Assembly (NCBI GenBank): GCA_038049695.1
Contig: CP142452.1
Coordinates: 68,577,501 to 68,641,500 of the forward strand
Direction of reading: 5' to 3'
Length of the DNA stretch: 64,000 nucleotides
Origin: Cinnamomum chago
Taxonomy: Eukaryota; Streptophyta; Magnoliopsida; Laurales; Lauraceae
Shown: positions 48,901 to 59,681 of the stretch, piece by piece
Position numbering within the stretch: the stretch's first letter is position 1
How the letters are laid out: each line of letters opens with the position of its first letter
The notes under the pieces: model-generated
Database searches by the model: none
What the model saw: only the letters and a program-made list of their open reading frames with translations
Told to the model about the DNA's origin: nothing
Made by a program: the position numbers and the translations under genes

Positions 48901-51900
48901 CTCATACAATATTGACTTGTGGGCTGACCCAATACATGGGTTGTGGGCTGACCCATTGGTCAAGCTGACTTGCTGCTGACCTTCTTCTTTACACCCCCTC
49001 TCAAGCTTTGGATGGGAGAAAGTGACCATCGAGAGCTAGGGAACGAGCTCCAAAAAACGAGAGGTGGAGTGGCTTTTGGTGAAAAAATCTGCGATCTGGG
49101 CAGCTGAGGAAATCTGGAAAAGCTTTATAGTACCACTCCGAACATGTTGACGTATGAAATGACAGTCAACTTCAAGATGTTTGGACCGTTCATGAAAGAC
49201 ATCATTTGTTGCCAGTTTCCGTGCACTTTCACTGTCCGTAAAGAGGGGTGGATTTAGGAACTAGAACTCCTAAATCACGAAGTAACCAACGAAGCCAAAT
49301 AATTTCAGTGGTAGTGTGAGATATAGCACGATATTCAGCTTCAGTGGATGACCGTGAGACAACTTCCTGTTTCTTGCTTTTCCAAGAGACAAGAGAGGAG
49401 CCAAGAAAGATGGAGAAGCCTGTGGTAGAGCGCCGATCATTGATATCTCCTGCCCAGTCTGAATCAGAATAGCCATGCAGAGTAAGATCTTGACTAGAGG
49501 AAAGAAGGAGGGCACGGTTGGAACTTCCTTGTAAGTATCTCAGTATGCGTAGTACAGCAGCCCAGTGAAGATGAGTGGGTCGCGCAACAAATTGACTGAC
49601 CACATGTACCGCATAGGCAATATCTGGTCTGGTGATGGTCAGATAAACCAAGCTGCCGACCACTTCACGATAACGAGTTGGATCAGAAAGTAGATCTCCA
49701 TCAGTAGTTCGAAGCTTCAGATTATGTTCAATTGGAGTAGAGACCGGTTTAAGATCTGTGAGTCCAGCTCGTTGAAGGACGTCATTGCAGTATTTTGTTT
49801 GGGATAAAAGATATCCTGTGTGAGAGTAGGCAACTTCAATGCCTAGAAAATACCGCAGATGACCCAAATCTTTCGCCTCAAATTGTCGATGAAGAAAACG
49901 CTTCAAGAATAGAATACCAGAAGTATCACTGCCAGTGATAATCATATCATCGACATAGAGTAATAGGAAAACACAGCCAGATCGCGAATAGCGAGTGAAG
50001 AGAGCAGAGTCATGGGTACTCTGTGAAAAACCAATGCTGATAATACAGGTGCTAAACCGTTCAAACCAAGCACGAGGGGCTTGTTTGAGTCCATATAAAG
50101 CACGGTTGAGACGACACACATAATGAGGAGGTCTCTCGACGCCTGGAGGAGGATGCATATAGATTTCTTCCTGAAGGAATCCATTCAAAAATGCATTCTT
50201 GACATCAAGCTGATAGAGTGGCCAATGTCTAATGGCGGCAACAGAGATGAAAGTACGGACTGTTGTCATCTTAGCAACCGGAGCAAAGGTCTCCTCATAA
50301 TCTACCCCATATTCTTGTGTGTAGCCTTTGGCAACCAAGCAAGCCTTGTAGCGATCAACAGAGCCATCAGATTTGGTCTTGATCTTAAATATCCATTTGC
50401 AGCCGATAGCCCGTTTTCCAGAGGGAAGAGGAACAAGATCCCATGTGTGAGTTTTCTGCAGAGCTGCAAGTTCGTCTGCGATGGCAGACCGCCAGTTCGG
50501 ATGAGCAATGACCTCCTTATATGATTGTGGTTCTGCCAAGGTATGAATTGCTGCAAGAAAGGACTTATAGGATGTAGAAAAATGATCAGTACAAACAAAG
50601 CCAAATCGAGAGGGAGGGATTCTGGTGCGCACTGGATACCTTCGATTTTGAGGAGGATCCTGCACATCTGGAGCAGAGGAGATAGGCCCCGGGTCAGGAG
50701 TAGGAGGTGGTGCTGCCGAGTCCGAATGAGCAGACGGAGTTTTGGGCCTACGATGATAGACCTGCAGGGGTGGAGGAGAAGGTGTATCGGAGGGAAACAG
50801 GTCTGGAAAGGGATCAAGGGGGTAAACCGTAGGTAGCTCAGGGGAAGGGGATGAAGTAGGTAATGTGTAGAAAGGTATATGTTCGAAGAAGGTGACATTA
50901 CGCGAGACCCGTAGTTTGTTGGTTTTAGGGTCATAGCATCGATAGCCTTTTTGTTCGATGCCATACCCTAAGAATACACAGACAGTGGATTTAGGGGAAA
51001 GTTTGGTTCTCTCATTGTCATGCAACAGAACAAAACAGGTGCAACCAAATACCTTTAGATGAGACAAGGCCGGTTTACAAGAGAACAATTTTTCATATGG
51101 AGATGTGCCAGATAAGACAGAGGATGGTGTTCTGTTAATCAAATAGATGGCAGTCAGGACTGCTTTCCCCCAAAATTGTAGAGGAACATGTGAGGAATAA
51201 ATCAAGGATCTAGCAGTCTCTAGGATATGTCTGTGTTTCCGTTCTGCTACTCCATTTTGTTGTGGTGTGGCAGGACAAGATAATTGAGCTAGAGTCCCTT
51301 GACTGGTCAGGTAAGAGCGAAATTTGTGGGACATGTATTCTCCCCCTGAATCAGACCTGAATATTTTTATCCTTGTGTCGAATTGAGTGAAAACCATGGT
51401 GGAGAAAGCAATGTAGATAGTATACAACTCCGAACGATTTTTCATCAAATATAACCATGTATATCTAGTGAAATCATCAATAAACAGCACATAATAAATG
51501 GAACCGCCTTTCGTGGGCTGAGAGGCCGGTCCCCAGACATCAGAATGCACTAAAGCAAAAGGAGCAGTAGAAAGAGAAGTGCTTTTATTATAAGGGAATG
51601 CATGATGTTTACCAAATTGGCAACCAAAACAGGTAGAAATGTCTGATACAGAAATGTTACCAAAGACACCACTAGAACATAAAAATTTCATTTTATTAAA
51701 AGATAAATGGCCTAAACGAGAGTGCCAAAGAGCAAAGGGTGATGGAGATGAAACAAGGGCGGCAGGGGATATTGTGGATGATGGAAGGTGCAGCGAGCGG
51801 AGATAGTAAAGTCCTCCTGACCTAAGGCCGGTCCCAATCTGTCTCCCGGTGCGCGGATCCTGCACAGAACAGCCAGTAGAGGAAAATGAGACAAGAAATC

Positions 51901-54900
51901 CAGAAGACGTCAATTGACTAACAGAGATCAAGTTGATAGACAAGTGAGGAACACACAAAACATTAGTCAGAGAGAGCAACTTATTTGAAATGGAGCCAAT
52001 AAGAGAAACTGGTAGAGGAGTGGCATCAGCTGTTTGGATAGTGAGAGAGCTAGCAGGAGTATAACAATTATGAAGTTTGGAAACATCATTTGTCATATGA
52101 TAGGAAGCACCAGAATAAAAAATCCATGTAGTATCATGAGTACCTGAAGGACCAGAAATGGACATGGCAGAACCAGAGGCTGAGGAGGTAGTGGTCATCT
52201 GAGAAGCAGAACCAGTGGAGGAAGCTAGAAACAACTGCTGCATGCGCTCATCAACCATAGCCTGAATTTGAGATGCAAGATCCATTTGTGGAGGCATAGA
52301 GCTATCATCTTCAGTAACATTGGCTGCATAGGGTCGCTGTGGATAAGATTGCATGGGACCACGATTGGGCTGTTGACCAGAGTGTTTGGTCTTATTGTTC
52401 GGCCTTGGAGGTCTGGTTGGGCAGTCCCGTTTCCAGTGTCCTTTCTTCTTACAATAGTTGCAAAAGTCATTAGTACCAGATGGAAAGGAGCGATCATGTT
52501 GTGGGGTACTAACATTTGCTGACAAGACATGTGTGGGCTCCACATGTTTCTTCCTTGTAAGAGAAAGTTGAGTTTGTTCTTCTGCCAAAAGTTCCGAGAG
52601 TGTCGTATCAACGAAAGGCAGTGGTGACCGATGTAATAACTGACCACGAACATGTTCAAAATCAGGGCGGAGAGCCATAAGAAACTGAACCAAGCGAGTC
52701 TGTTGCCTATAGACTTCAAAGGTGTGAGCATCATCAGTTGTTTTAAAAGTGGGTTCCATTAGAGCCAATTGATCCCATAAGCCAGTCATTTTGATAAAGA
52801 AATCATGAATGGAGTCATTCCCTTGGTCTGCAGTTTTGATTTCCCATTCTAACTGATATCGGCGAGCAGCATTAGACTGAGTATACAATCGTGCCAAATA
52901 ATCCCAAGCAGCCTTAGGATAATTGAATTTAGCTAATTGATTTCCAATAGATGGATTCACTGAATTGGCAATCCAAGAATTTATTTTCCCAACAGAAGCT
53001 TCCCATTCCTCAAAGGTGGCATCCTTACTGTCTGGTTGAGGGATTTGCTGAGCAACATATTTCCATAGTTTTTGACCTTTGAGGAAATTTTGCATGAGAT
53101 GGGACCAATAGGGATAATTTGTGCCATCAAGGATGACAGTAATTCCCGATATACTTCGATCAGAAGACATTGAAGCAAAACAAGGTGCTCACAGTCTGAA
53201 ATAAGGAGAAATTCAGCCCCAGAAGTCTACCCAGATTTGAAATTAACCCACAGTACCCAGAACAGAACAGGTAAACAATCCAGAAAGCAGGGAGTACTAA
53301 CAGCAGTAGATCAACAGCAGTAATAACAATAATGATGAATTATTGCACTAACTAGCAGTAACTAGTAGTACCCAGCAGTAAGCAAACAAAACAGGCAGCA
53401 GAACAGGCAGCAGTAGACAACATGCAGAAACACAGCATCCAGAGGACAAGTCATCCAGGTCGCCAGGTAAGATGAGCAGTACCTGGGCCCCACCTGGTGA
53501 TCTCTTGATAGATCAGAGAGTGGGGATGGGTGAACAGGAAAATCCCGCAACTATTGGAAGTGGTCTTGATCAAAACAAATCCAGATCTAGGATTTTGGAC
53601 GGCCGAGATGGAAACAAATGCAGAAAACTGAAGTTTCACAAAAATAGGTAGAAGACCTACCTCTGATGAGCAATAAATGTTGGAAAAATATTCATAAATA
53701 GGGGAATATTCAGGCGACCAAGATGGAGGAATCCGCTGAGATGGTGATGCTGATGATCACAGGTGGGCCACGCCTGATCTGGGATGATCAGGTATGATCA
53801 GAGATGATCAGGTATGATCAGAGAGGATCCGGCTGAAGAAGATGATCTCAGATGATCACAGATTGGCTTTCATGTCTCTGATACCATGTTAAAGACTCTT
53901 GATCCAAACTAGAAGCAACCAGAGTGAGAACAGAACTATACAAGAGAGGAATATACAGTAATATTCCTTTGAATGGACGATAGTTACATATATAACATTG
54001 TATCCTAGATTAGTGGATCTAAATTAGATCTGATTACAAGATTACATGAATAGACAAGGAAACTAATATCTATCTAATATCTAGAGACAACTCATACAAT
54101 ATTGACTTGTGGGCTGACCCAATACATGGGTTGTGGGCTGACCCATTGGTCAAGCTGACTTGCTGTTGACTTTCTTCTTTACAAAGCCAAGGCAAAGGCA
54201 TTTGAGGAGCTATATAGGCGACTTGACACTAAGGAAGGCGAAAGAGAGATTCAAGCTTGCCAAAGCCAGAGATAGGCGGACCAAGGACTTAAACCAAGTT
54301 AAATGCATTAAGGATGAGGATGAAAAGGTATTAGTAAAGGATGAGGAGATAAAGGAGCGTTGGAAAAGCTACTTCTACAAGTTATTTAATGATAGCAGTA
54401 GTAGTGACATACAATTGGGGCAACTTACCATTTTTAGGGAAGAATCGAATCATATGTTCTATAGGAGAATCAGTAGGGAAGAAGTTCAAGAAGTATTGAA
54501 AAGGATGAAGAATGAGAAAGCGGTTGGGCTAGATGGTATCCCTATTGAGGTTTGGAGGTGCTTGGGGGAGGATGGCATAAGTTGGTTGGCAAAGCTTTTT
54601 AATGTAATGCTAAAGAGCAAGAAGATGCCAGATGCATGGAGGAAAAGTATTCTTATACCCATATACAAGAACAAAGGAGATATTCAGAACTGTGTGAACT
54701 ACCGCAGGATTAAATTGATGGGCCATACAATGAAATTATGGGAGAGAGTTATTGAGAGAACACTACGAAGAACAACAAACATTTCAGAGAATCAATTTGG
54801 TTTCATGCCTGGGAGATCAACCATGGAGGCTATCTTTCTCTTGAGAATGTTAATGGAACAGTATAGAGAAGGTCAGAGAGATTTACATATGGTGTTCATT

Positions 54901-57900
54901 GACTTGGAAAAGGCCTATGACCGGGTTCCTAGGGAGATTCTATGGAGAGTATTGGAAAAGAAAAGAGTGTGTGTCGCATATATTAAGGCGATAAAGGATA
55001 TGTATAATAGAGCCGTGACATCTATAAGAACGATTGGCGGAGAGACTAAAGAGTTTCCTATCACGATTGGTCTACACCAAGGCTCAATGTTAAGCCTATA
55101 CTTGTTTGCCCTAGTTATGGATGAGATTACAAGACATATTCAGGATGAGGTGCCGTGGTGTATGCTATTTGCAGATGATATTGTTTTAGTGGATGAGACG
55201 AGAGAAGGAGTGAATGCTAAGCTAGAATTGTGGCGGAAAACGTTAGAAACAAAAGGGTTTAGGCTAAGTCGATGCAAGACGGAATATATGGAATGCAAGT
55301 TTAGTCAAAGTAGGACACCTGGTAACTTAGAAGTAAGTTTGGGCAAGATTGTAGAGAAAGAAAACTTTAGGTACCTTGGATCTATGGTGTAATAAGATGG
55401 AGAGATTAATACTGATGTAAGTCACAGGATTCAGGCCGGATGGACGAAATGGAGGAGTGCTTCGGGGGTCTTGTGTGATTGGAAGTCCTCCTCAAGGCTA
55501 AAGGAAAGTATTATAAGGTGGCAGTATGTCCAGCGTTGTTATATGGATCAGAGTGTTGGGCAGTAAAACATAATCATGTTAAGAAGATGGAAGTTGCGGA
55601 GATGAGAATGCTAAGATGGATGTGTGGGATCACAAGGAGAGATAGGATTAGGAATGAGGAGATTATGGGCAAAGTAGGAATAGCACCGATTAAAGATAAA
55701 ATGAGAGAATCGACTGTGATGGTTCGGCCATGTTAGAAGGCGCCCAACAGAGGCACCCGTTAAAAGGTGTGAAAGCATGGAGATTGCCAGAAGTAGAAGA
55801 GGGAGAGGGAGACCCAAGAAAGGTTGGAAAGAAACTATTAAACATGACCTTGCCTACATGAATCTAACGGAGGACATGGCCCTAAACAGATTTGATTGGC
55901 GTTGTCAAATCCATATAGCCGACCCCACCTAGTGGGAAACGGCTTGGTTTGGTTTGGTTTGCCAACACGGTAGCGGATGGATTGGGTAAAAGAAGCGTTT
56001 GAACTGAAAATCCCTTTTCATAATTTTAACATATTCACGGAGGAGGAGAGATTTAAGTCCCCTCCTTGGAAAAATCTTTTTACTAGTTGGAATTTCTTGT
56101 AGTAAACCATCCATCTCCTCCCAAAGTTGGCTCTTGACACTTTCATCTAATCCTGCTTGGGGAGCATATGCACTAGTGATATGAATTATGTCTTCCTCTA
56201 ACACTGCTTTAATTGTTATAATTCTATCACCCAATCTCTTTGCCCCTACAATTTCTCTTTCAAATCCTTATCTACAACTATACCCACTCCATTTATTGTA
56301 TTGTTCTTTCCTGCATAAAAAAGTTTATAACCATCAACGAGCTCCTTAGCTTTATCCCCCTTCCACTTTTTCTCTTGTAGATAGGCTATACTAACTCTTC
56401 TTCTTTTCATTACCTCGACTAACTCCATGCTCTTGCTTGTCAAGGTTCCTATATTCCAAGTAGCAAGTCAAATCTTCCTCTTCTTCTGCTGCATATATAT
56501 GTGTGTGTGTATTTATTTATATATAAACAGTAGGAACATCACCAGGCACTCCTTGCTTAGTTGCTTATTGTGCCTTCCAAATTATTTTCTTAATGACAAA
56601 CATTCTTAAAAACCACTTGAATCAATGAAGATAGAGATCTAAACTTGTTAAGGAAGTACTATAATTTTCATGGGATGTTATCTTTCTGTAAGACTCCAGT
56701 AATAGCAATGAAAGAATCACCCTCAACATTCAAACTTTCTTGGAACAAACTAGATAAATCCTCAAAGCCTCTAAAATGGCCAACAACTCCACCTCATTGA
56801 TATATTTTACTCTAATAGGCCTAGAAAATGAAATCAAAACCTCTCACTTTATGATTTTGAAGTACTCCTCCAATGCTTGCTGACCATTGCTTGCCTCTAG
56901 CCTCCCATCCCCATTGAACTTCAAAAAACATTCCATGGTTAGTTACGAACTTTCTATCTTTTTGGATATGATTTGCCCACACTCCATATGCACTTCCAAA
57001 TTGATAAGAACATTATCAGTTCAGAATCAGATTCTCAAAGTCCTTTTGAAGAACTACCCATTTCCTAATTCTTCAAGACACCGCTGCCGGAACATCATGA
57101 CCAGACAAAACCAGACTTCGGAAGACCGTCTCATTTCTTTCTTTCCAAATGGAACAGAGAATGGCATAAGGAATGAGCTTCTGAAGAACTAAATCAAAAG
57201 GAGCCATTCTCCATGCTTCAGCGACTTGGAGAGTTTGAGAAACACCACAGATCACGACATTTCTGAGAAATGCCTCCAGATAAAGAAAGAATTTTTACAT
57301 GAATAATGAGGAAATTGACCAAGTCTGTCTCCTTCCCACACACAGAGCAAATGTCTTGAAGATCATCCGAGATGAAGCCCTTCCTCCGAAGATTGTCAAC
57401 CATTGATATCTTTCCCGACACTGCCAACCAACAAGAAGCCTCTACTCTTGGAGGAGCCAATCCTTTCCATATATGTGACCAATGAGGATGACCTAGATTA
57501 GACTGCTTCAATGCCAAAGAAAGGGTCTTGCTGAGGAGAGACCATAATACAATGGCTTCCAAATTCGAATGCCCACAATTTTTCCATAGTCTTAAGAATT
57601 TTGCATCCACACATTTTTCTACATGCAAATAGATGTTTCAGTATCCATAATTCAGTCATTTTTCATTTATGTTGTTTTTATTTTGTGTAGGTCGGGGTTG
57701 GAAGGCTTCTGAGTTGCGGCTTAAATCATGGGATGATCTCCATAAACTATGGTATGTGCTTTTGAAGGAGAAAAACATGCTCATGACACAGCGCCAGATG
57801 CTCCATGCACAGAATCTGCGGTTTCCTAATCCTGAGCGTATCCCCAAGGTACTTCTTACCTGTATTTTGGCATTCACCTGATTAGCTAAAGTTATTCTTG

Positions 57901-59681
57901 TTCACCCAAGGTTTCTCATCTTAACTATACTTGTAGAGTCATAGTTATCAAAACTGTTTCGTTTCGGCCGAAATGGCCCATGAAGCTGAAATGAAATGCA
58001 TGGTATAACTTTTCAGTTTGACTTTTGGTCAATTTCGGCTGAAATTGCATAAATGAATGAAATGTTGTGGGGAATGTGTTCAAACTTCAATCTTAAAGGC
58101 CGATAACTTTATTGTTATGAAAACTGTGCCTAAACTTTTTTGTGGTAAGGATTCTAAGGAATACATATATTTGTATGTTATAACATTGTTTTATCACAAT
58201 GAATTCAATGCATAATTTATATTTTATAGTTTATTTTCCATTTTTAGCATATATATATAATTCTCCTAAAATTTAATTCCAAAACATTTCACAAAAATTC
58301 CGAATCGGCCAAAACATTTCATCTTGGAGGCCAGACCAAAATGGGGTATGAAATGAAATCAACAACTATGCATAGAATCCTTGATCTGTCAGCCTTACAT
58401 GCGGGGCTTGCACTTTGGTCAGCCAGCCCATTTATCTGAAGTGCCAGGCTTGGATGCGTCAGGCCCCAGCACAACCCTGTTAAAGATCCTTTTATCTCAA
58501 ATTCGGCCTATTTTTTGTTGAATGTAGACAAAAGTAAAAATTACATATTTACTCTTTAAAAATTCATTGCATTGCAGTCCTCACGAGGGCTGCATACAAG
58601 TGGTCTGTTGAAGCAAGATAGACTTGGGTGTCCAACTGTCCTAGGGATAACCCTACAAATAATTCATAAGATTGATAACTAGTAATGTCCGATAATTCAG
58701 ATTGATAACTAGTAATGTCCGATAATTCAATCTTTAGGATGTGGCTCATCTACAGAGGATTATCTAATCAATAAATAAGTTAATGCCTGTGGGCTGTAGG
58801 CTATAGTCCTTTCCAGTTGAGATATAATGATAGATTGTCTGGGCCTTAGGGAAGTAATTTTGTGTATGATCATCCTCCTGTTATGCAAATTTAAGATTGA
58901 CCAGAAGCTCTTGAAGAAGAGATTCTTGTTATATGGGGATCCTCTTGTTTCTAAATTTGATCCATAATTTTGTGGACTCCCTTAGCAGATTACTTAAAAA
59001 GGGGTTATTTCTGATGAAGGAAGAAAAATCTCGTCAAGGTTTACTGACTGAATAATGTGAAAGATGAAGAAATTTATCCACACTCTACTTTGGCAGCCAG
59101 AGCCACTTGCTAGCATATCCAAGTGGGCAGCTCGATTGTAAGCATGGATCCATCTCCTCTTTTTAGGATGGAATTGTGGCTAACTCACCTAGTGGTTAAA
59201 GGGGCTGTGAGGTGGGGGAAGAAATCTATTGATGGGGAAGATACTAACATCTGTCCATATCTAATTAAAGAATTAATTTTGTTTCTTGCCATGCAGGCTT
59301 AGGGTGTGTTTGGGTATAGCCTAAAGTGGAGGTCATTGTTGTGCGGTTAGCAAGAATTTCTTTACATGGGCATTTTTGTCCCAGTTTCCTCTCCAAATCA
59401 AATTTCAGGACCTATGATATAAGTGGCATCCTGTCCGCGACATTAATTAGGGACTTGCATTCAAACATAGCCTACTAGTTAGTGTTCTGTTTTGTTACAT
59501 AGCCTCCTAGTTAGTGTTCTGTTTTGTTTTCTCCTTCATGTGGCTTACACTTAATTTGTTTGACACAATGCAGGTACGGAAGTCAATGTGCCGTATCAAG
59601 CATGTACTTACTGAGAGGGCCATTGATGAGCTTGATCCTAGGAGGTCCGCCGAGATGAAAAGGATGATCAATGCATTGTGA
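42942..59681 (+). CDS. mitochondrial ribosomal protein L47 (uL29m), three coding exons
   Basis: Coding exons are 42942-43101, 57691-57848 and 59574-59681, joined at GT-AG sites with compatible phases (after base 1 of a codon, then phase 0), giving 141 residues, close to plant L29-family mitochondrial proteins. Exon 1 is an Arg/Ala/Ser-rich presequence ([19 protein letters not shown]) for import into mitochondria, then [19 protein letters not shown]. Exon 2 reads [20 protein letters not shown], then [20 protein letters not shown], the conserved L47/MRP-L47 helix pair of the large mitoribosomal subunit. Exon 3 reads [20 protein letters not shown] and ends MINAL. All exons are open. Intron 1 is 14,589 bp and intron 2 1,725 bp. 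This is the only intact host gene in the window; its expression despite the giant intron is inferred, not shown. Confidence 0.93.
44597..44770 (-). mobile_element. SINE-like element
   Basis: The minus strand has a tRNA-like head (TAGCTCATTGC, then GGTTCGAGACCC about 50 bp on), a body, and ends at an ATT/AAT trinucleotide run at 44597-44606 (plus strand). It abuts the 3' end of the RTE LINE at 44778. The combination of Pol III-like boxes and short tail suggests a SINE. Confidence 0.5.
48670..48674 (+). other. copia target-site duplication, left
   Basis: AAGCC here and at 54184-54188 flank the LTR pair. A 5-bp TSD is standard for Ty1/copia integrases, and joining the flanks keeps the LINE B reading [11 protein letters not shown]. 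Confidence 0.9.
48675..48993 (-). repeat. copia LTR (3' LTR on the minus strand), 319 bp
   Basis: Starts TGTTAAAG and ends TTTACA on the plus strand. Apart from one rearranged patch (48733-48777) it differs from the other LTR at about three bases. The adjacent internal bases 48994-49004 are, on the minus strand, the purine-rich GAGAGGGGG, the polypurine tract for plus-strand priming. Confidence 0.93.
49036..53170 (-). pseudogene. copia gag-pol polyprotein with two lesions
   Basis: One open frame of 1,313 codons (53170 down to 49229). Domains in order: Gag with [16 protein letters not shown] near the start; zinc knuckle [14 protein letters not shown] near residue 240; protease near residue 352; integrase with HHCC zinc site (HSRLGHL ... 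CFGCQFGKH), the HSDVWGP and FRSDSGGEY acidic residues and the Glu in [15 protein letters not shown]; reverse transcriptase with [12 protein letters not shown] and the catalytic YVDD; RNase H with SDSDWAGD and EAEYRA. Two defects: the protease D-S-G motif reads Y-S-G (a TAT codon near 52122), losing the catalytic Asp, and the frame breaks at about 49232, just before the last RNase H acidic residue. The remaining RNase H tail is open in a shifted frame to a TAG at 49036-49038. The protein cannot act by itself. Confidence 0.93.
53876..53886 (-). promoter_or_regulatory. copia primer-binding site (initiator tRNA-Met)
   Basis: Minus-strand TGGTATCAGAG directly next to the 5' LTR; the usual binding site for the 3' end of initiator tRNA-Met, which primes first-strand synthesis. 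Confidence 0.93.
53887..54183 (-). repeat. copia LTR (5' LTR on the minus strand), 297 bp
   Basis: Pairs with 48675-48993. At 53948-53962 it carries GGAATATACAGTAAT, the exact reverse complement of ATTACTGTATATTCC in the other LTR (48763-48777), so the 22-bp length difference comes from a local inversion-like change, not simple deletion. Confidence 0.93.
54189..55392 (+). pseudogene. RTE LINE B reverse transcriptase
   Basis: A long open frame covers the RT fingers and palm: [20 protein letters not shown] (motif 1 region), [45 protein letters not shown] (motif A, with Asp), [19 protein letters not shown] (motif B) and [10 protein letters not shown] (motif C, FADD with both catalytic Asp). It stops at 55392 after RYLGSMV, while homologous sequence continues beyond. 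The apparent start upstream lies in the copia LTR and is not real. RT alone is nearly intact, but the endonuclease is missing and there are frameshifts on both sides. Confidence 0.88.
56640..57625 (-). mobile_element. L1 LINE fragment near the intron 1 acceptor
   Basis: The minus strand encodes, with frameshifts, zf-RVT sequence [20 protein letters not shown] and VDNLRRKGF, then CSVCGKETD, then [12 protein letters not shown] and the RNase H-like [19 protein letters not shown]. It ends about 65 bp before L47 exon 2. It differs from the L1 at 47.3 kb. No TSD found; borders approximate. Confidence 0.75.
57849..59573 (+). other. intron 2 of the L47 gene
   Basis: 1,725 bp with donor AAG|GTACTT and acceptor ACAATGCAG. 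It contains a short tandem duplication (GATTGATAACTAGTAATGTCC twice at 58672-58728, unit about 28 bp) and no recognised element. Confidence 0.85.

Larger units (their letters stand above)
48675..54183 (-). mobile_element. Ty1/copia LTR retrotransposon (innermost layer), 5.5 kb
   Basis: Complete structure: LTR 53887-54183, primer-binding site, gag-pol, polypurine tract, LTR 48675-48993 and TSD AAGCC. The primer-binding site, minus-strand TGGTATCAGAG at 53876-53886, matches the 3' end of initiator tRNA-Met and directly abuts the LTR. Near-identical LTRs show a young insertion. Short LTRs and a 5.5-kb length fit small copia lineages such as Ale-like, but I did not assign one. It is inside LINE B. 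Confidence 0.95.
48304..55958 (+). mobile_element. RTE-type LINE B (third layer, split)
   Basis: Inserted into the L1 with TSD TTGCCAACACGGTAGCG (48287-48303 and 55959-55975). Element DNA is 48304-48674 plus 54189-55958, about 2.1 kb, lacking the endonuclease. Its 3' end is a GGTTT repeat, typical of RTE. The left part reads [20 protein letters not shown]; the right part carries the RT. A C-terminal section at 55479-55920 ([20 protein letters not shown]) is out of frame with the RT, so the element is defective. Confidence 0.88.
47272..56050 (-). mobile_element. L1 LINE (second layer, split), 5'-truncated
   Basis: Inserted into the endonuclease region of RTE A with a 17-bp TSD ATTTAAGTCCCCTCCTT (47255-47271 and 56051-56067). 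The poly-T at 47272-47281 is its poly(A) tail. Element DNA is 56050-55959 plus 48303-47272, about 1.1 kb. Across the split, the coding sense continues [19 protein letters not shown], then [20 protein letters not shown] and [30 protein letters not shown], the zf-RVT region of plant L1 ORF2. The RT core is missing through truncation. Confidence 0.88.
44778..56492 (-). mobile_element. RTE-type LINE A (outermost layer, split)
   Basis: Element DNA is 56492-56068 plus 47271-44778, about 2.9 kb, so nearly full length. Minus-strand pieces in order: endonuclease start [17 protein letters not shown] (through a stop), [19 protein letters not shown] sequence and [13 protein letters not shown]; after the interruption [20 protein letters not shown] and [14 protein letters not shown]; then the RT with [17 protein letters not shown] and [18 protein letters not shown], and the tail [13 protein letters not shown] ending near VADPNIVGT. 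The 3' end has a (GAT)n run at about 44778-44792. A possible TSD is ATATATATGT at 44768-44777 and 56493-56502. Many stops make it defective. Confidence 0.85.
43102..57690 (+). other. 14.6-kb intron 1 of the L47 gene, full of nested retroelements
   Basis: Donor ACG|GTAATA and acceptor TTTGTGTAG|GT. About 13 kb of it is recognisable transposon. The left 1.4 kb (43102-44590) has no recognised gene; a 74-codon minus frame at 44010-44234 has protein-like composition (contains [20 protein letters not shown]) but I do not recognise it. Confidence 0.85.

Noticed and set aside
50123-50964. Frames of 103-220 codons overlapping the copia element
   Set aside because: Shadows of gag-pol in other frames; the pol frame carries the motifs.
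54160-54188. Start codon of the LINE B frame at 54160
   Set aside because: It lies in the copia LTR; the true element sequence resumes only at 54189 after the TSD.
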